Source: Microtetraspora niveoalba
Lineage (GTDB): Bacteria; Actinomycetota; Actinomycetes; Streptosporangiales; Streptosporangiaceae
Length of the DNA: 64,000 bases
Direction: 5' to 3'
Assembly: GCF_001570405.1 (NCBI RefSeq)
Contig: NZ_BBYM01000023.1
Span: 1 to 64,000 of the forward strand
Shown in pieces: positions 34,571 to 43,273 of the stretch (the stretch's first letter is position 1; the number at the start of each line of letters is the position of its first letter). Both the position numbers and the translations under genes were made by a program. The notes below the pieces were generated by a model that had not been told where the DNA came from, did not search any database, and saw nothing but the letters and a program-made list of their open reading frames with translations.

Positions 34571-35773
34571 TTGACGCACGGCACACTGAGCGGGCCCGGC
34601 GGAGGCGCGGCCCCCGGCGCGGGAGCCCTGCTCTCGATCCTCAGGGACGGCCAGGCCCGCACGCGGGCCGAGCTGGCTCAGCTCACCGGCCTGGCGAGGT
34701 CGACCGTGTCCCAGCGGCTCGACGCCCTGATCGACCACGACTGGATCGTCCCGTCCGAGGACACGGTCTCCTCCGGTGGCCGGCCGGCCACCGCGTTCGC
34801 GTTCAACCGCGGCGCCCGCATCGTGCTGTCGGCCGACCTCGGCGCGACGCACGCCCGCCTCGCCGTCACCGACCTCGGCATGGCGGTGCTGGCCGAGCGC
34901 GCGGCCGAGCTGCCGATCGAGCGCGGCCCGGAGCCGACCCTGTCCTGGCTGGTCGACTCGTTCGAGGAGATGCTGGCCGCGACCGGGCATCCGCTCTCCC
35001 AGGTCTGCGGCGTCGGGATCGGCCTGCCCGGCCCCGTGGAGCACGTCTCCGGCCGGCCGGTGAACCCGCCGATCATGCCGGGCTGGGACGACTTCCCCGT
35101 CCCCGAGTGGCTCGGCGAGCGGCTCGCCGCCCCCGTCCTGGTCGACAACGACGTGAACATCATGGCCCTCGGCGAGCACTGGATCGCCAGCCCGGAGGTC
35201 GACCACCTGCTCTTCGTGAAGATCGGCACGGGCATCGGCTGCGGCGTCATCGCCGACCGGCGGCTGCACCGGGGCGCGCAGGGCGCGGCCGGCGACGTCG
35301 GGCACATCCGGGTCACCTCCGCGGGCGACGCGCTGTGCCGGTGCGGCAACACGGGCTGCCTGGAGGCGGTCGCGAGCGGCGCGGCGATGGCCGCGAAGCT
35401 GCGCGCCGCGGGGGTCGACGCCGCCGGCAGCCGCGACGTCGTACAGCTCATCCGCGGGGGCAGCGCGCAGGCCGCCCAGGTCATCCGGCAGGCGGGGCGG
35501 GACATCGGCGGCGTACTCGCCGCGATCGTGAACTTCTTCAACCCGTCGGTCATCGTCGTCGGCGGCGACATCGCCGAGGCGGGCGAGCACGTCCTCGCCG
35601 GGGTACGCGAGGCGATCTACAGCCGCTCACTCCCCCTCGCCACCCAGCACCTGACCATCCGGGCCAGCGAGCTGGGCGACCGGGCGGGCGTCGTCGGAGC
35701 CGCGGTCATGGTGGTCGAGCACGTGCTCGCGCCCGGCACCGTCGATCGCGCGGTCACCCCGGCCGCGGATTGA
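34571..35773 (+). CDS. ROK family transcriptional regulator
   Basis: 400 residues, probable TTG start at 34571 with GGGAGAGG upstream. N-terminal winged helix (LLSILRDGQARTRAELAQLTGLARSTVSQRLDALI, about 20-55), then the ROK kinase-like fold: LSADLGATHARLAVTDLG, GIGLPGPVEHVSG, LVDNDVNIMALGEHW, FVKIGTGIGCGVI, and the zinc motif GHIRV...CRCGNTGCLEAVAS. Such proteins are usually sugar-responsive repressors of adjacent carbohydrate genes, here the divergent sugar enzyme. Catalytic-type Asp (VDNDVN) is retained, so sugar binding is plausible. Convergent with terC, 15 bp apart. Confidence 0.92.
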   Translation: MTHGTLSGPGGGAAPGAGALLSILRDGQARTRAELAQLTGLARSTVSQRLDALIDHDWIVPSEDTVSSGGRPATAFAFNRGARIVLSADLGATHARLAVTDLGMAVLAERAAELPIERGPEPTLSWLVDSFEEMLAATGHPLSQVCGVGIGLPGPVEHVSGRPVNPPIMPGWDDFPVPEWLGERLAAPVLVDNDVNIMALGEHWIASPEVDHLLFVKIGTGIGCGVIADRRLHRGAQGAAGDVGHIRVTSAGDALCRCGNTGCLEAVASGAAMAAKLRAAGVDAAGSRDVVQLIRGGSAQAAQVIRQAGRDIGGVLAAIVNFFNPSVIVVGGDIAEAGEHVLAGVREAIYSRSLPLATQHLTIRASELGDRAGVVGAAVMVVEHVLAPGTVDRAVTPAAD

Positions 35774-35788
35774 CCCGCCGACCGCCGG

Positions 35789-36895
35789 TCACTGCTCGCG
35801 GCGGTCCGTGCCCGCCTCCGCCCCGGTCCCGGCATCCGGCTCCGCCCCGTCCTCGGCGGGGGCGCGCAGGGTGCCCGCGTGGGCGCGGGCGGCGGGGTCG
35901 CGGCGCGACTTCAGCAGGCTGGCCACGGTGGTCGCGGCCAGCACGGCCATGATCACGCCCAGCGAGAGGGGGGTCGGGATCTGCGGCACCGCGTCGCTGA
36001 GCCCGTGCGCCCAGTGCAGCACCAGCTTCACGCCGATGAACGCGAGGATCAGCGCCAGCCCGGTGGACAGGTAGACCAGCCGGTCGAGCAGCCCCTTGAC
36101 GAGGAAGAACAGCGCCCGCAACCCCAGCAGGGCGAACACGTTGGCCACCAGGACGATGTACGGCTCCTCGGTGACGCCGAACACCGCGGGGATCGAGTCG
36201 AGCGCGAAGAGCAGGTCCGTGCTGCCGATCGCGACCAGCACCACGAACAGCGGCGTGACCACCCGCCGCCCGCCGACCCGCGCGATCATCCTGCCGCCGA
36301 CGTACTCGGAGGAGGTCGGCAACACCCGGCGGGTCAGCCGGACCAGCGCGTTGTCCTCGGCGCTCGGGTCCTCGTCGCGGTGCCGGTAGAGCTGCACCGC
36401 GGTCCAGATCAGCAGCAGCCCGAACACGAGGAACATGAACGAGAACAGCGACAGCAGGGCCGCGCCGAGCACGATGAAGATCACCCGCAGCACGAGGGCG
36501 ATCATGATGCCGAAGGTCAGGGCCTTGCGCTGGTACTCGCCGGGCACCGCGAACGTGCTCATGATGATCACGAAGACGAAGAGGTTGTCGACCGAGAGGC
36601 TCTTCTCGACGACGTACCCGGCGAAGTACTCGGCGCCGTACTCCCAGCCCGCGTAGTACGCGAAGACGAGGCCGAAGGCCACCGCGACCGCGATGTAGAA
36701 CACCGACCAGCCGACCGCCTCGCGGAAGCCGACCGTGTGCGGCCGGACCACCCCGAGGGTCAGATCGAGCGCGAACAGGGCGACGACCACTCCGATGGTC
36801 AGCGCCCAGCCGACCGCGGTTACCTCCAGCACCGGGATTTCCTCCACCACGTCCGCGACGGTCCACGCGGGTCGCCCGTCGCCGCTGCTCGGCAT
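35789..36895 (-). CDS. TerC family integral membrane protein
   Basis: 368 residues with about nine membrane helices. TerC signatures: a charged intramembrane motif EKSLSVDNLFVFVIIMS and ATGSTDLLFALDSIPA-like IGSTDLLFALDSIPAVFGVT, each with conserved Asp. The C-terminal tail (about residue 320 on) is polar and probably cytoplasmic. TerC proteins export manganese or other divalent cations, in some bacteria at the translocon to metallate secreted enzymes; tellurite resistance is the historical name. No other ter genes are present. The 100-bp upstream gap holds only the terminator of the next operon. Confidence 0.92.
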   Translation of the reverse strand: MPSSGDGRPAWTVADVVEEIPVLEVTAVGWALTIGVVVALFALDLTLGVVRPHTVGFREAVGWSVFYIAVAVAFGLVFAYYAGWEYGAEYFAGYVVEKSLSVDNLFVFVIIMSTFAVPGEYQRKALTFGIMIALVLRVIFIVLGAALLSLFSFMFLVFGLLLIWTAVQLYRHRDEDPSAEDNALVRLTRRVLPTSSEYVGGRMIARVGGRRVVTPLFVVLVAIGSTDLLFALDSIPAVFGVTEEPYIVLVANVFALLGLRALFFLVKGLLDRLVYLSTGLALILAFIGVKLVLHWAHGLSDAVPQIPTPLSLGVIMAVLAATTVASLLKSRRDPAARAHAGTLRAPAEDGAEPDAGTGAEAGTDRREQ

Positions 36896-36959
36896 GCCAC
36901 GGCGTCGGGCCGGGTGTACGGGGTTCTTCCGCGCTTGTTCGTCCGCCTAACGCGCGCGG

Positions 36960-36983
36960 CCCCGCCGGGGTTCCGGCGGGGCG
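36960..36983 (-). terminator. Intrinsic terminator of the unknown-substrate catabolic block
   Basis: Perfect 10-bp stem GCCCCGCCGG (36960-36969) and complement (36974-36983) with a 4-nt loop, 12 bp past the stop of the GntR gene, the last gene of the minus-strand series. Confidence 0.75.
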
Positions 36984-36995
36984 CCGCGAACCCGC

Positions 36996-37694
36996 TCAGC
37001 GCGTACGGGACATCCCGGCGAGGATGCGCGACATCGCGCCCTCCAGGTGCCCGCGCAGCGCGGTCACCGCGCGCTCGGGCTCGTGCGCGACGCACGCGTC
37101 GAGGATGGCCTGGTGCTCCAGATGGCTGAGGCGCTGCCGCTCCGCGTCCTGGGTGGAGGCGAAGCGGTACCGCTCGCTGTTCTGCCACACCGGCTCGATC
37201 GCCCGCGGCAGCCAGCGGGAGCCGGACGCGTGGTAGATCGCGAAGTGGAACTCGGTGTGCGCCCGGCGGGCCCGGTCGACGTCGCCCCGGGCGAGCAGGG
37301 TCTCGTGCTCGGCGAGGGCCGTCTCCGCGCGGCGCACGTCGTCGGGGCCGATGGCCGCGGCGGCGCGGGCGACGGCCAGCGACTCCAGCTCGATGCGGAT
37401 CTCGTAGGTGTCGCGCAGGTCGGCCTCGCTGAGCTCGCGGACCCTGGCGCCCTTGTGCGGCACGATCTCGACCAGACCGAGCGCCTCCAGCCGGCGCAGC
37501 GCCTCGCGCACCGGCATGGGGCTCATGTCGAGCTGGGCGGCCAGCTCGGTCAGCTTCAGCGGGGACCCGGCCGGCAGGGCGCCGGCCAGGATCATGCCGT
37601 GCAGCTCCGCGGCCGCCGTCTCGGCGAGCGTGCGGCGCGGGCCCGAGTTGTCCGGGGAGAGCTCGAAGAGCCCGCCCCGCCCGCCGCCGCTCAT
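36996..37694 (-). CDS. GntR family regulator, FCD (FadR) subfamily
   Basis: 232 residues. Winged helix at about 20-88 (ETAAAELHGMILAGALPAGSPLKLTELAAQLDMSPMPVREALRRLEALGLV), with the PMPVREALRRLE recognition helix, then an all-helical FCD ligand domain with metal-site residues (YEIRIELESLAVARAA, HTEFHFAIYHASGS, SHLEHQAILDA). The ATG at 37694 overlaps the permease stop (ATGA), so it is the last gene of the transporter operon and probably autoregulated. Likely represses the catabolic block and senses its substrate; candidate sites are at 40373-40389 and 47201-47230. Confidence 0.92.
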   Translation of the reverse strand: MSGGGRGGLFELSPDNSGPRRTLAETAAAELHGMILAGALPAGSPLKLTELAAQLDMSPMPVREALRRLEALGLVEIVPHKGARVRELSEADLRDTYEIRIELESLAVARAAAAIGPDDVRRAETALAEHETLLARGDVDRARRAHTEFHFAIYHASGSRWLPRAIEPVWQNSERYRFASTQDAERQRLSHLEHQAILDACVAHEPERAVTALRGHLEGAMSRILAGMSRTR

Positions 37695-38551
37695 CGGTTC
37701 TCCTCCGCCCACGGGAGCAGCCGCCGCTCGAGGGCGGCCAGGCCGTAGAACAGGACGATGCTGATCAACCCGAGCAACGCCATCGCCGCGAAGGCCAGCG
37801 GTGTGTCGGCGCTGGCTCCCGACTGCACGATCACGAAGCCGAGCCCGGCGTCGGCACCGACGAACTCGGCGATGACCGCGCCGATGACCGCCAGAGAAAT
37901 GGCCACCTTGAAACCCACCAAGACCTGCGGAAGCGCATAGGGGAAGCGCACCTTGAAGAATGCCTGCACCCGACTCGCGTCCAGCGAGCGGACGAGCTCG
38001 ACCAGCTCGGCCGGTGTGGAACGCAGACCGGACGCGGTCGAGATCACAATTGGGAAGAAGCATAGCAGGAAGACCATGACGATCTTCGGGAGCTGCCCGA
38101 ACCCCATCCACACGACGAGGATGGGCGCGATGGCGATCTTGGGCACCGCGTTGACCACGAGCAGCAGCGGGTAGATCATGCGCTCGATCAGCCGCGAGCT
38201 CGCGATCAGCACCGCGATCGGCACGCCGACCACGATGGAGAGCGCGAACCCCTCGACCGTCTCCAGCAGGGTCACCCAGGACTGCGCGAGCAGGAACCCG
38301 GCGTGCTCGGTGAACGCGTCGACGACGTCTTTGGGCGAGGGGACGAGGAACTTCTCGATCGAGAAGACGACCGTCGCCAGCCACCACAGCGCGATGACGA
38401 CGACCATGCCGAGGACGGGGAAGCCCCAGTCGGCCAGCCGTTCGCGGATCCCGGTCCCGCCCGCGCCACGGGCCTCGGCCGGGGCGGCGGCCGCCGGTTC
38501 GGTGCGCGCCCGCGAAGCGTCCACGCCGTTCACTCCACCCACCCCGCTCAT
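37691..38551 (-). CDS. ABC transporter permease, SsuC/TauC/NrtB type
   Basis: 286 residues. A low-complexity N-terminus of about 35 residues, then six membrane helices (WGFPVLGMVVVIALWWLATV at the start). Cytoplasmic permease loop matching the EAA motif: TPAELVELVRSLDASRVQAFFKVRFPYALP, followed by VGFKVAISLAVIGAVIAEFVGADAGLG, characteristic of nitrate/sulfonate/taurine-type importers. Start at 38551 overlaps the ATPase stop by 4 nt. With the upstream genes it forms a complete importer whose substrate is probably the aromatic or heterocyclic compound degraded by the block. Confidence 0.92.
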   Translation of the reverse strand: MSGVGGVNGVDASRARTEPAAAAPAEARGAGGTGIRERLADWGFPVLGMVVVIALWWLATVVFSIEKFLVPSPKDVVDAFTEHAGFLLAQSWVTLLETVEGFALSIVVGVPIAVLIASSRLIERMIYPLLLVVNAVPKIAIAPILVVWMGFGQLPKIVMVFLLCFFPIVISTASGLRSTPAELVELVRSLDASRVQAFFKVRFPYALPQVLVGFKVAISLAVIGAVIAEFVGADAGLGFVIVQSGASADTPLAFAAMALLGLISIVLFYGLAALERRLLPWAEENR

Positions 38552-39318
38552 GCCGTCTCTCCCGTCCGCACGGGCATGAGCAGCTCGTGCAGCTCGGCGC
38601 TGACCTCGGTGACGCGGTCGGCGTGCGCGTTGTGCCCCAGCGTGCGCGGCCGGGGGATGTCGACCTCCACGATCCGGCGCAGCCGTCCGGGGCGGGCGCT
38701 GAGCACGACCACACGGTCGGCGAGCAGCACCGCCTCCTCGATCGAGTGGGTGACGAAGACGATCGTCGTCTCCTGCTCCATGCGGATCCGCTGGAGCTCG
38801 ACCGAGAGCTCCTCCCGGGTGAGCGCGTCGAGCGCGGAGAAGGGCTCGTCCATCAGCAGGACGTTGGGGTTCTGGATCAGGGAGCGGCACAGCGAGACCC
38901 GCTGCTGCATCCCGCCGGAGAGCTCGTGCGGCAGCCGCTTCTCGAAGCCGGCCAGGCCGACGAGTTCGAGCAGCTCGTGCGCCCGCCGCCGGTGGGAGTC
39001 CCGGTCGAGGCCGAGGATCTCCACCGGCAGCAGCACGTTCTCCAGGACCGGACGCCAGGGGAGCAGCGCCGGTCGCTGGAACATGAAGCTGACGTCGCGG
39101 CGCGGCTTGGTCACCGGTTCGCCGGCGACGGTCACCGTCCCGGACGTGGGGGTGAGCAGGCCCGCGATCATCCGGAGCATCGTGGACTTGCCGCACCCGG
39201 AGCGGCCGACCAGCGTCACGAACTCGTTGCGGCGCACCTCCAGGTCGATGTCGTCGAGGGCGTGGACCTGGCCCTGGCGGCCCGCGAAGACCTGGGAGAC
39301 GTGCGAGAGCTGGATCAT
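38548..39318 (-). CDS. ABC transporter ATP-binding protein, SsuB/TauB/NrtD type
   Basis: 256 residues. Walker A GRSGCGKST (about residues 39-47), Q-loop region FMFQRPALLPWRPVLENVLLP, signature LSGGMQQRVSL, Walker B NVLLMDEPFSALD, and H-loop FVTHSIEEAVLLADRV. All catalytic residues are present. It energises import through the overlapping permease. Nine bp separate its start from the binding-protein stop. Confidence 0.95.
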   Translation of the reverse strand: MIQLSHVSQVFAGRQGQVHALDDIDLEVRRNEFVTLVGRSGCGKSTMLRMIAGLLTPTSGTVTVAGEPVTKPRRDVSFMFQRPALLPWRPVLENVLLPVEILGLDRDSHRRRAHELLELVGLAGFEKRLPHELSGGMQQRVSLCRSLIQNPNVLLMDEPFSALDALTREELSVELQRIRMEQETTIVFVTHSIEEAVLLADRVVVLSARPGRLRRIVEVDIPRPRTLGHNAHADRVTEVSAELHELLMPVRTGETA

Positions 39319-39327
39319 CGCGCCTCC

Positions 39328-40344
39328 CTAGCCCCGCGGGGTGACGGCGAAGTCCACGACCTGGTCGGGCGTCACCCCGGCCGTGATCGCGCCCGCCTCG
39401 GTCAGGAGCCTGATGTTGGTCTCGACCCGCGCCCTGTCGACGACGCCGACCTTGCCGTCGGCGGACGGGACGTACGGCGCCATCGCCCGCACCTCGGCGG
39501 CGGCGACGGCCGGGTCCTGGGTGGGCTGGTTCTTCTTGAGGATCTCGCCGGTCTCCTCGGGGTGGGCGACCGAGTACTCCAGGCCCTTCATCAGGGCCGC
39601 GGTGAACTTCCCGACCAGTTCGGGCTTCTCCTTGGCCAGCTTCGCCGAGGTCAGCAGCGCGTTGCCGTACAGGTCGGGGAGCGCGTCGCCGTAGGGCAGC
39701 AGGACGGCGGTCCTGCCCTGGGCGGCCTTCTCGACGAGCGGCTTGCCGACGACGAACTGGCCGATCGCGTCGACTTTGCCGCCGGCCAGGAGCTGCGGCA
39801 GCGCGGGCGGGGCGGAGGGCACGAACTTCACCTTCGCCGCGTCGACCCCGGCGGCCTTGGCGTAGACCGGGAAGGTCACCTGGTTGGTCGAGCCCGGCTG
39901 GTCGGCGACCGTCCTGCCCTCGAGGTCCTTGGGCGCCTTGATGCCGCCGCCGTCGAGGGCCACGATCGCGGCGAGCGACTTCTGCTGCACCATGGCGACG
40001 GCGGTGACGGGCAGCTTCTCCCTGGCCGCGGTGATCAGGACGGTGGTGAAGTCGCCGGCGCCGAAGTCGGCCCGGCCGCTCGCCAGCAGCTTCATGACGT
40101 CGACCGTGCCGCTGCCCGGCTTGATCGAGACGTCGAGTCCCGCCTCCTTGAAGTAGCCCTTCTCCTGCGCCACGTACGCGTACGCGTCGCGGCCGAACGT
40201 GTTGAACGACGTCAGGTACTCGACCTTCTCGGCGGCCGGGGCGCCGGAGCCCCCGTCGCCGGAGCCGCCGCCCGAGCCGCAGGCGGCGGTCACGAGCACG
40301 ACCGCGGTGGCGCCGGCCAGGCGGGCGAACCAGGTGACCTTCAT
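39328..40344 (-). CDS. ABC transporter substrate-binding lipoprotein, NMT1/SsuA-like
   Basis: 338 residues. Lipoprotein signal with lipobox VTAAC (Cys22), then a Gly/Ser linker. NMT1/THI5-like two-lobe fold: AYVAQEKGYFKEAGLDVSIKPG, VDVMKLLASGRADFGAGDFTTVLIT, LEGRTVADQPGSTNQVTFPVYAKAAG, ALLTSAKLAKEKPELVGKF. Relatives bind sulfonates, nitrate, pyrimidine precursors or aromatic acids, so the ligand cannot be named. First gene of SBP-ATPase-permease-GntR. A motif shared with the head of the whole block lies 29-45 bp before its ATG. Confidence 0.9.
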   Translation of the reverse strand: MKVTWFARLAGATAVVLVTAACGSGGGSGDGGSGAPAAEKVEYLTSFNTFGRDAYAYVAQEKGYFKEAGLDVSIKPGSGTVDVMKLLASGRADFGAGDFTTVLITAAREKLPVTAVAMVQQKSLAAIVALDGGGIKAPKDLEGRTVADQPGSTNQVTFPVYAKAAGVDAAKVKFVPSAPPALPQLLAGGKVDAIGQFVVGKPLVEKAAQGRTAVLLPYGDALPDLYGNALLTSAKLAKEKPELVGKFTAALMKGLEYSVAHPEETGEILKKNQPTQDPAVAAAEVRAMAPYVPSADGKVGVVDRARVETNIRLLTEAGAITAGVTPDQVVDFAVTPRG

Positions 40345-40372
40345 TGACACTCCCTTCAATAAGCGCATATCG

Positions 40373-40389
40373 AATATCAAATATCTGAT
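40373..40389. promoter_or_regulatory. Candidate GntR operator before the transporter genes
   Basis: AATATCAAATATC (40373-40385) running into TCTGAT (to 40389), in an A+T-rich island. The 13-mer matches GATATCAAATGTC at 47208-47220 in 11 of 13 positions, and TATCTGAT occurs at both places. The GntR protein of the same block is the obvious binder; this is inference. Confidence 0.5.
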
Positions 40390-40405
40390 GACCGGAAGGC
40401 GTATC

Positions 40406-41395
40406 TCATATTCCGAGACGCCGGACGGGGTCACTCCCGCCCAGGAGGGCCCGCGCGTTCTCCACGCCGGCCCGCCGTACGAACTCGGGCCCGCGGTGGG
40501 CGACCAGCACGGCGGGGTCGTCGCTGCCCATCGGGAACGGCCAGTCGCTGCCGAGGACGATCCGGTCGGCCCCGAAGAGGTCCGCGGCCAGATCGACGAC
40601 GGCCGGGTCGTGGGCGAGGCAGTCGGCGTAGAAGCCGCGGATCGCCTCCCGGAGCGGCGCCGAAAGCGCGGGCACGCCCGGCCGGGCGGTGTCGGCGCCG
40701 CGCTGCCAGCGCCCGAGCACCGCGGGTACACATCCCCCGCAGTGGACGAGGAGGAACCGCAGCCCGGGGTGGCGGGCCGTCACCTCGCCGAAGAGGAGCT
40801 GCGCCACCGCCACGGCCGTCTCGTACGGGTTGCCGAGCAGGTTGGCGAGATAGAACTCCTCCAGCCGCTCGTCGGGGCTCGCCCCCGGATGCAGCAGGAG
40901 CGGGCGGCCGTCCTCGGCCAGGCGGGACCAGAGCGGTTCGAGGGAGGCGTCGGCGAGGCTGACCGACCGGCCTCCGGCGGAGGCCGCGAACCCGGCCCAG
41001 CGCCCCTCGCCCGGCGGTGCCGCGTCGCGCAGCCGGTCGTACTCGGCCGCGGCGACCTCGGGGTGCTCCAGCGGCAGGTACGCCATCGGCAGCAACCGGG
41101 GGCGGTCCGCGACGGCGCGCAGGATCCCGTCGTTCAGGGCGCGGACCCAGGTCGCGGCCTCGTGGGCGGGCAGGTGCTGGCGGAAGAACGGCGGCGGCGG
41201 CGAGACCGCGGCCGCGTCGAGGCCGCGCTCGCCGAGCCACGCCTCCAGCGCCTCGGGGCGGTAGAGCGACGGCGGGCCGACGGGCGCGCCGTCGACGGAC
41301 AGCCGCCCGTCGACGGCGGCCAGGCCCGGCAGCCCGGCCGGCTCGGCGGCGCCCAGGGAGGGCGCCAGATGGGTGTGCAGATCGATGCCGGCCAT
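40406..41395 (-). CDS. Amidohydrolase family protein (ACMSD-like)
   Basis: 329 residues of the PF04909-type amidohydrolases. IDLHTHLAPSLG (from residue 4) gives the first metal motif HxH, LLVHCGGCVPAVLGRW a metal histidine, and VLGSDWPFPMG the catalytic aspartate. Relatives include 2-amino-3-carboxymuconate-semialdehyde decarboxylase and gamma-resorcylate decarboxylase, so decarboxylation of a ring-cleavage product or aromatic acid is likely. Starts 14 bp after the FAH-family gene; the transporter operon follows after a 61-bp gap with a candidate operator. Confidence 0.87.
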   Translation of the reverse strand: MAGIDLHTHLAPSLGAAEPAGLPGLAAVDGRLSVDGAPVGPPSLYRPEALEAWLGERGLDAAAVSPPPPFFRQHLPAHEAATWVRALNDGILRAVADRPRLLPMAYLPLEHPEVAAAEYDRLRDAAPPGEGRWAGFAASAGGRSVSLADASLEPLWSRLAEDGRPLLLHPGASPDERLEEFYLANLLGNPYETAVAVAQLLFGEVTARHPGLRFLLVHCGGCVPAVLGRWQRGADTARPGVPALSAPLREAIRGFYADCLAHDPAVVDLAADLFGADRIVLGSDWPFPMGSDDPAVLVAHRGPEFVRRAGVENARALLGGSDPVRRLGI

Positions 41396-41409
41396 CGCGC
41401 CGGGCCTCC

Positions 41410-42297
41410 TCAGTCGCTGGTGAGCGGAACGTGGACCACGCGGTTGCGCAGCTCGCCCAGCCCCTCGACCCGGGTGACGAGCACGTCTCCCCCGGTGAGG
41501 AAGACCTGGGGGTCGCGCGCGTTGCCGATGCCGCTGGGTGTGCCGGTCAGGACCACGTCGCCGGCCCGAAGGGTCATCCCCCAGCTCAGCTCGGCGATGA
41601 TCCGCGCGAACGAGAACGCGGTCTGCCGGGTGCTCGCGTCCTGGAGCCGCTCGCCGTTGAGCTCGCAGCTGATCGCCAGCGCGTGCGGGTCGGGCACCTC
41701 GTCGGCGGTGGTCAGCCAGGGGCCGAGGGGCATCGTGCGGTCCACGCTCTTGCCCTTGAGCCACTGGCCGCCGTGGGCCCGCTGCAGGTCGCGCTGCGAC
41801 ACGTCGTTGGCCACCAGGTAGCCCGCGACGTGGTCGAGCGCCCGCTCCTCGGGGATGGACCTGCCGTCCCGCCCGATCACCAGGGCGACCTCTGCCTCGT
41901 AGTCCCACTTGGCGGAGATCCGCGGGTCCCAGGCGATGTCGTCGTACGGGCCGATCACGGTGTCCGGGCCCTTGGTGAAGAAGGTGGGGTGCTCGGGCCG
42001 CTCCTTCGGGTCCTGGCCCTCCCGTCTGCCCTTGGACTCCTCGAAGTGGTCCCAGTAGTTCCACCCCGTGCAGAGGACGTCGCGGTTGAAGCGGCGCAGC
42101 GGCGCGGCCAGGTCCAGGCCGTCGAGGGGGCGCCGGGGCGCGGACGCGGCGGCGCGGCGCACGGCGTCGAGCGCCTCCGCCCCGCCGCGTACGACGTCGT
42201 CGACCGAGGGCGCGGCCGCCGGGAGCACCGCGGCCTCGCCGTCCGCGACCACGGCCGTGCGGACCTCGCCGCCGAGCCGGACGGCGGCCAGCCTCAT
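41410..42297 (-). CDS. Fumarylacetoacetate hydrolase (FAH) family protein
   Basis: 295 residues. The C-terminal FAH domain has NRDVLCTGWNYWDHFEES, FFTKGPDTVIGPYDDI, DYEAEVALVIGRDGR, GYLVANDVSQRDLQ, GKSVDRTMPLGPWLTTADEV and GDVVLTGTPSGIG, including the metal-binding Glu and Asp. Members cleave or decarboxylate oxo-acids from aromatic degradation (fumarylpyruvate, oxalocrotonate, acylpyruvates). The ATG at 42297 overlaps the RidA stop (ATGA). Together with the amidohydrolase it probably finishes breakdown of a ring-fission product. Confidence 0.9.
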   Translation of the reverse strand: MRLAAVRLGGEVRTAVVADGEAAVLPAAAPSVDDVVRGGAEALDAVRRAAASAPRRPLDGLDLAAPLRRFNRDVLCTGWNYWDHFEESKGRREGQDPKERPEHPTFFTKGPDTVIGPYDDIAWDPRISAKWDYEAEVALVIGRDGRSIPEERALDHVAGYLVANDVSQRDLQRAHGGQWLKGKSVDRTMPLGPWLTTADEVPDPHALAISCELNGERLQDASTRQTAFSFARIIAELSWGMTLRAGDVVLTGTPSGIGNARDPQVFLTGGDVLVTRVEGLGELRNRVVHVPLTSD

Positions 42298-42704
42298 CGG
42301 CCGTCCCCGTCGTCCACGACCGCGATCGCGTTGATCTCGATCAGGTAGTCCTTGTTGACGAACTTGGAGACCTCCACCAGCGTGGACGCGGGCGCGACGC
42401 CGGTGAAGTACTGCCGCCGCACCTCGTGGATGGCGGCGAAGTCCTCCATGTTCCGCACGTAGACGTCCACCTTGGCGATGTCGTCGAGCGTGCCCCCGGC
42501 GGCCTCCACCGCCGCCTTGAGGTTCTGGCACACCTGGTGGGTCTGCGCGCTGACGTCGCCGACTCCGGTGACGCCGCCGTCCTTGTTGCGGGCGGTCATC
42601 CCGGAGATGAAGACCAGCCGTCCCCGGGCCTCGGTCGTCGTGGCCTGGGCGAAGTGCCCGTTCGGCACGGCCAGCTCGGGACTGCGGATCTCTCGCTTGG
42701 GCAT
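42294..42704 (-). CDS. RidA family (YjgF) deaminase
   Basis: 136 residues from the ATG at 42704, chosen for AGGAG 6 nt upstream; upstream residues in frame are not family-like. RidA motifs: GRLVFISGMTARNKDGG, QTHQVCQNLKAAVEAAGGTLDDIAKVDVYV, APASTLVEVSKFVNKDYLIEINAIAVV. RidA proteins hydrolyse enamines and imines; in aromatic pathways relatives act as 2-aminomuconate deaminases. Its presence suggests a nitrogen-bearing substrate or an enamine intermediate in this block. Confidence 0.9.
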   Translation of the reverse strand: MPKREIRSPELAVPNGHFAQATTTEARGRLVFISGMTARNKDGGVTGVGDVSAQTHQVCQNLKAAVEAAGGTLDDIAKVDVYVRNMEDFAAIHEVRRQYFTGVAPASTLVEVSKFVNKDYLIEINAIAVVDDGDGR

Positions 42705-42748
42705 GGGTGCTCCTGCTTTCTGGGGGTTGGCTGTCGGGAAGCCGCGGG

Positions 42749-43273
42749 TCAGCGGGCGTCGTCGGGGTCGGAGTACCACTCCGGCTGGGTGGGATAGTGC
42801 GGCCCGTCGTACACCTCGAGGAGCACGGTGTCCTCCTCGGCGCGGGTGGGGCCGTGCAGGCTGCCCTTGGGGTTCCAGTAGAAGGAGCCCTCCGTCAGGG
42901 TCAGCCCGGTCGGCACGTACGTGTAGCGGCCACTCAGGCAGAACATGAACTGGTTCGAGGCGTGCGAGTGCCGCGACGGGATGCCCGATCCGCGGGCGAA
43001 GCGCACCAGCGCGATCGAGGCGCCGGTCGCGTCGTCACGCCACAACATCTTGTGCGACAACCCGGCGAGGGTCTTGTCGGCCCATTCCAGGTCGCCGGTG
43101 TGCAGGAGGATCTCCCGGAAGCGGGCCAGCGCCTCGCCGTCCGGGCCGGTCGCCTCCCGCTCGCGGGACCGGTCGGGCGCCTCCCCGGAGTACGCCGCGG
43201 GCTCGGAGAGGTTGTTGTCCCACTCCTCCTGCGAGATCCCCTCCGGGCGGGCGGGGCGGACGCGCTCAGCCAC
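42749..43273 (-). CDS. Cupin domain protein, possible ring- or C-C-cleaving dioxygenase
   Basis: 174 residues. A cupin core lies at about 75-160: GLSHKMLWRDDATGASIALVRFARG, SRHSHASNQFMFCLSGRYTYV, SFYWNPKGSLHGPTRAEEDTVLLEVYDG. Metal ligands HSH (with the following Glu replaced by Gln/Asn) and a later His fit a three-histidine centre as in acetylacetone-cleaving Dke1 and 2,4'-dihydroxyacetophenone dioxygenase. No classical ring-cleavage dioxygenase exists in the block, so this or the next cupin may fill that role. Overlaps the second cupin stop by 8 bp. Confidence 0.75.
   Translation of the reverse strand: MAERVRPARPEGISQEEWDNNLSEPAAYSGEAPDRSREREATGPDGEALARFREILLHTGDLEWADKTLAGLSHKMLWRDDATGASIALVRFARGSGIPSRHSHASNQFMFCLSGRYTYVPTGLTLTEGSFYWNPKGSLHGPTRAEEDTVLLEVYDGPHYPTQPEWYSDPDDAR

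Noticed and set aside
36896-36995. A manganese riboswitch before terC
   Set aside because: The region holds the terminator hairpin of the GntR gene and I could not find yybP-ykoY consensus elements.
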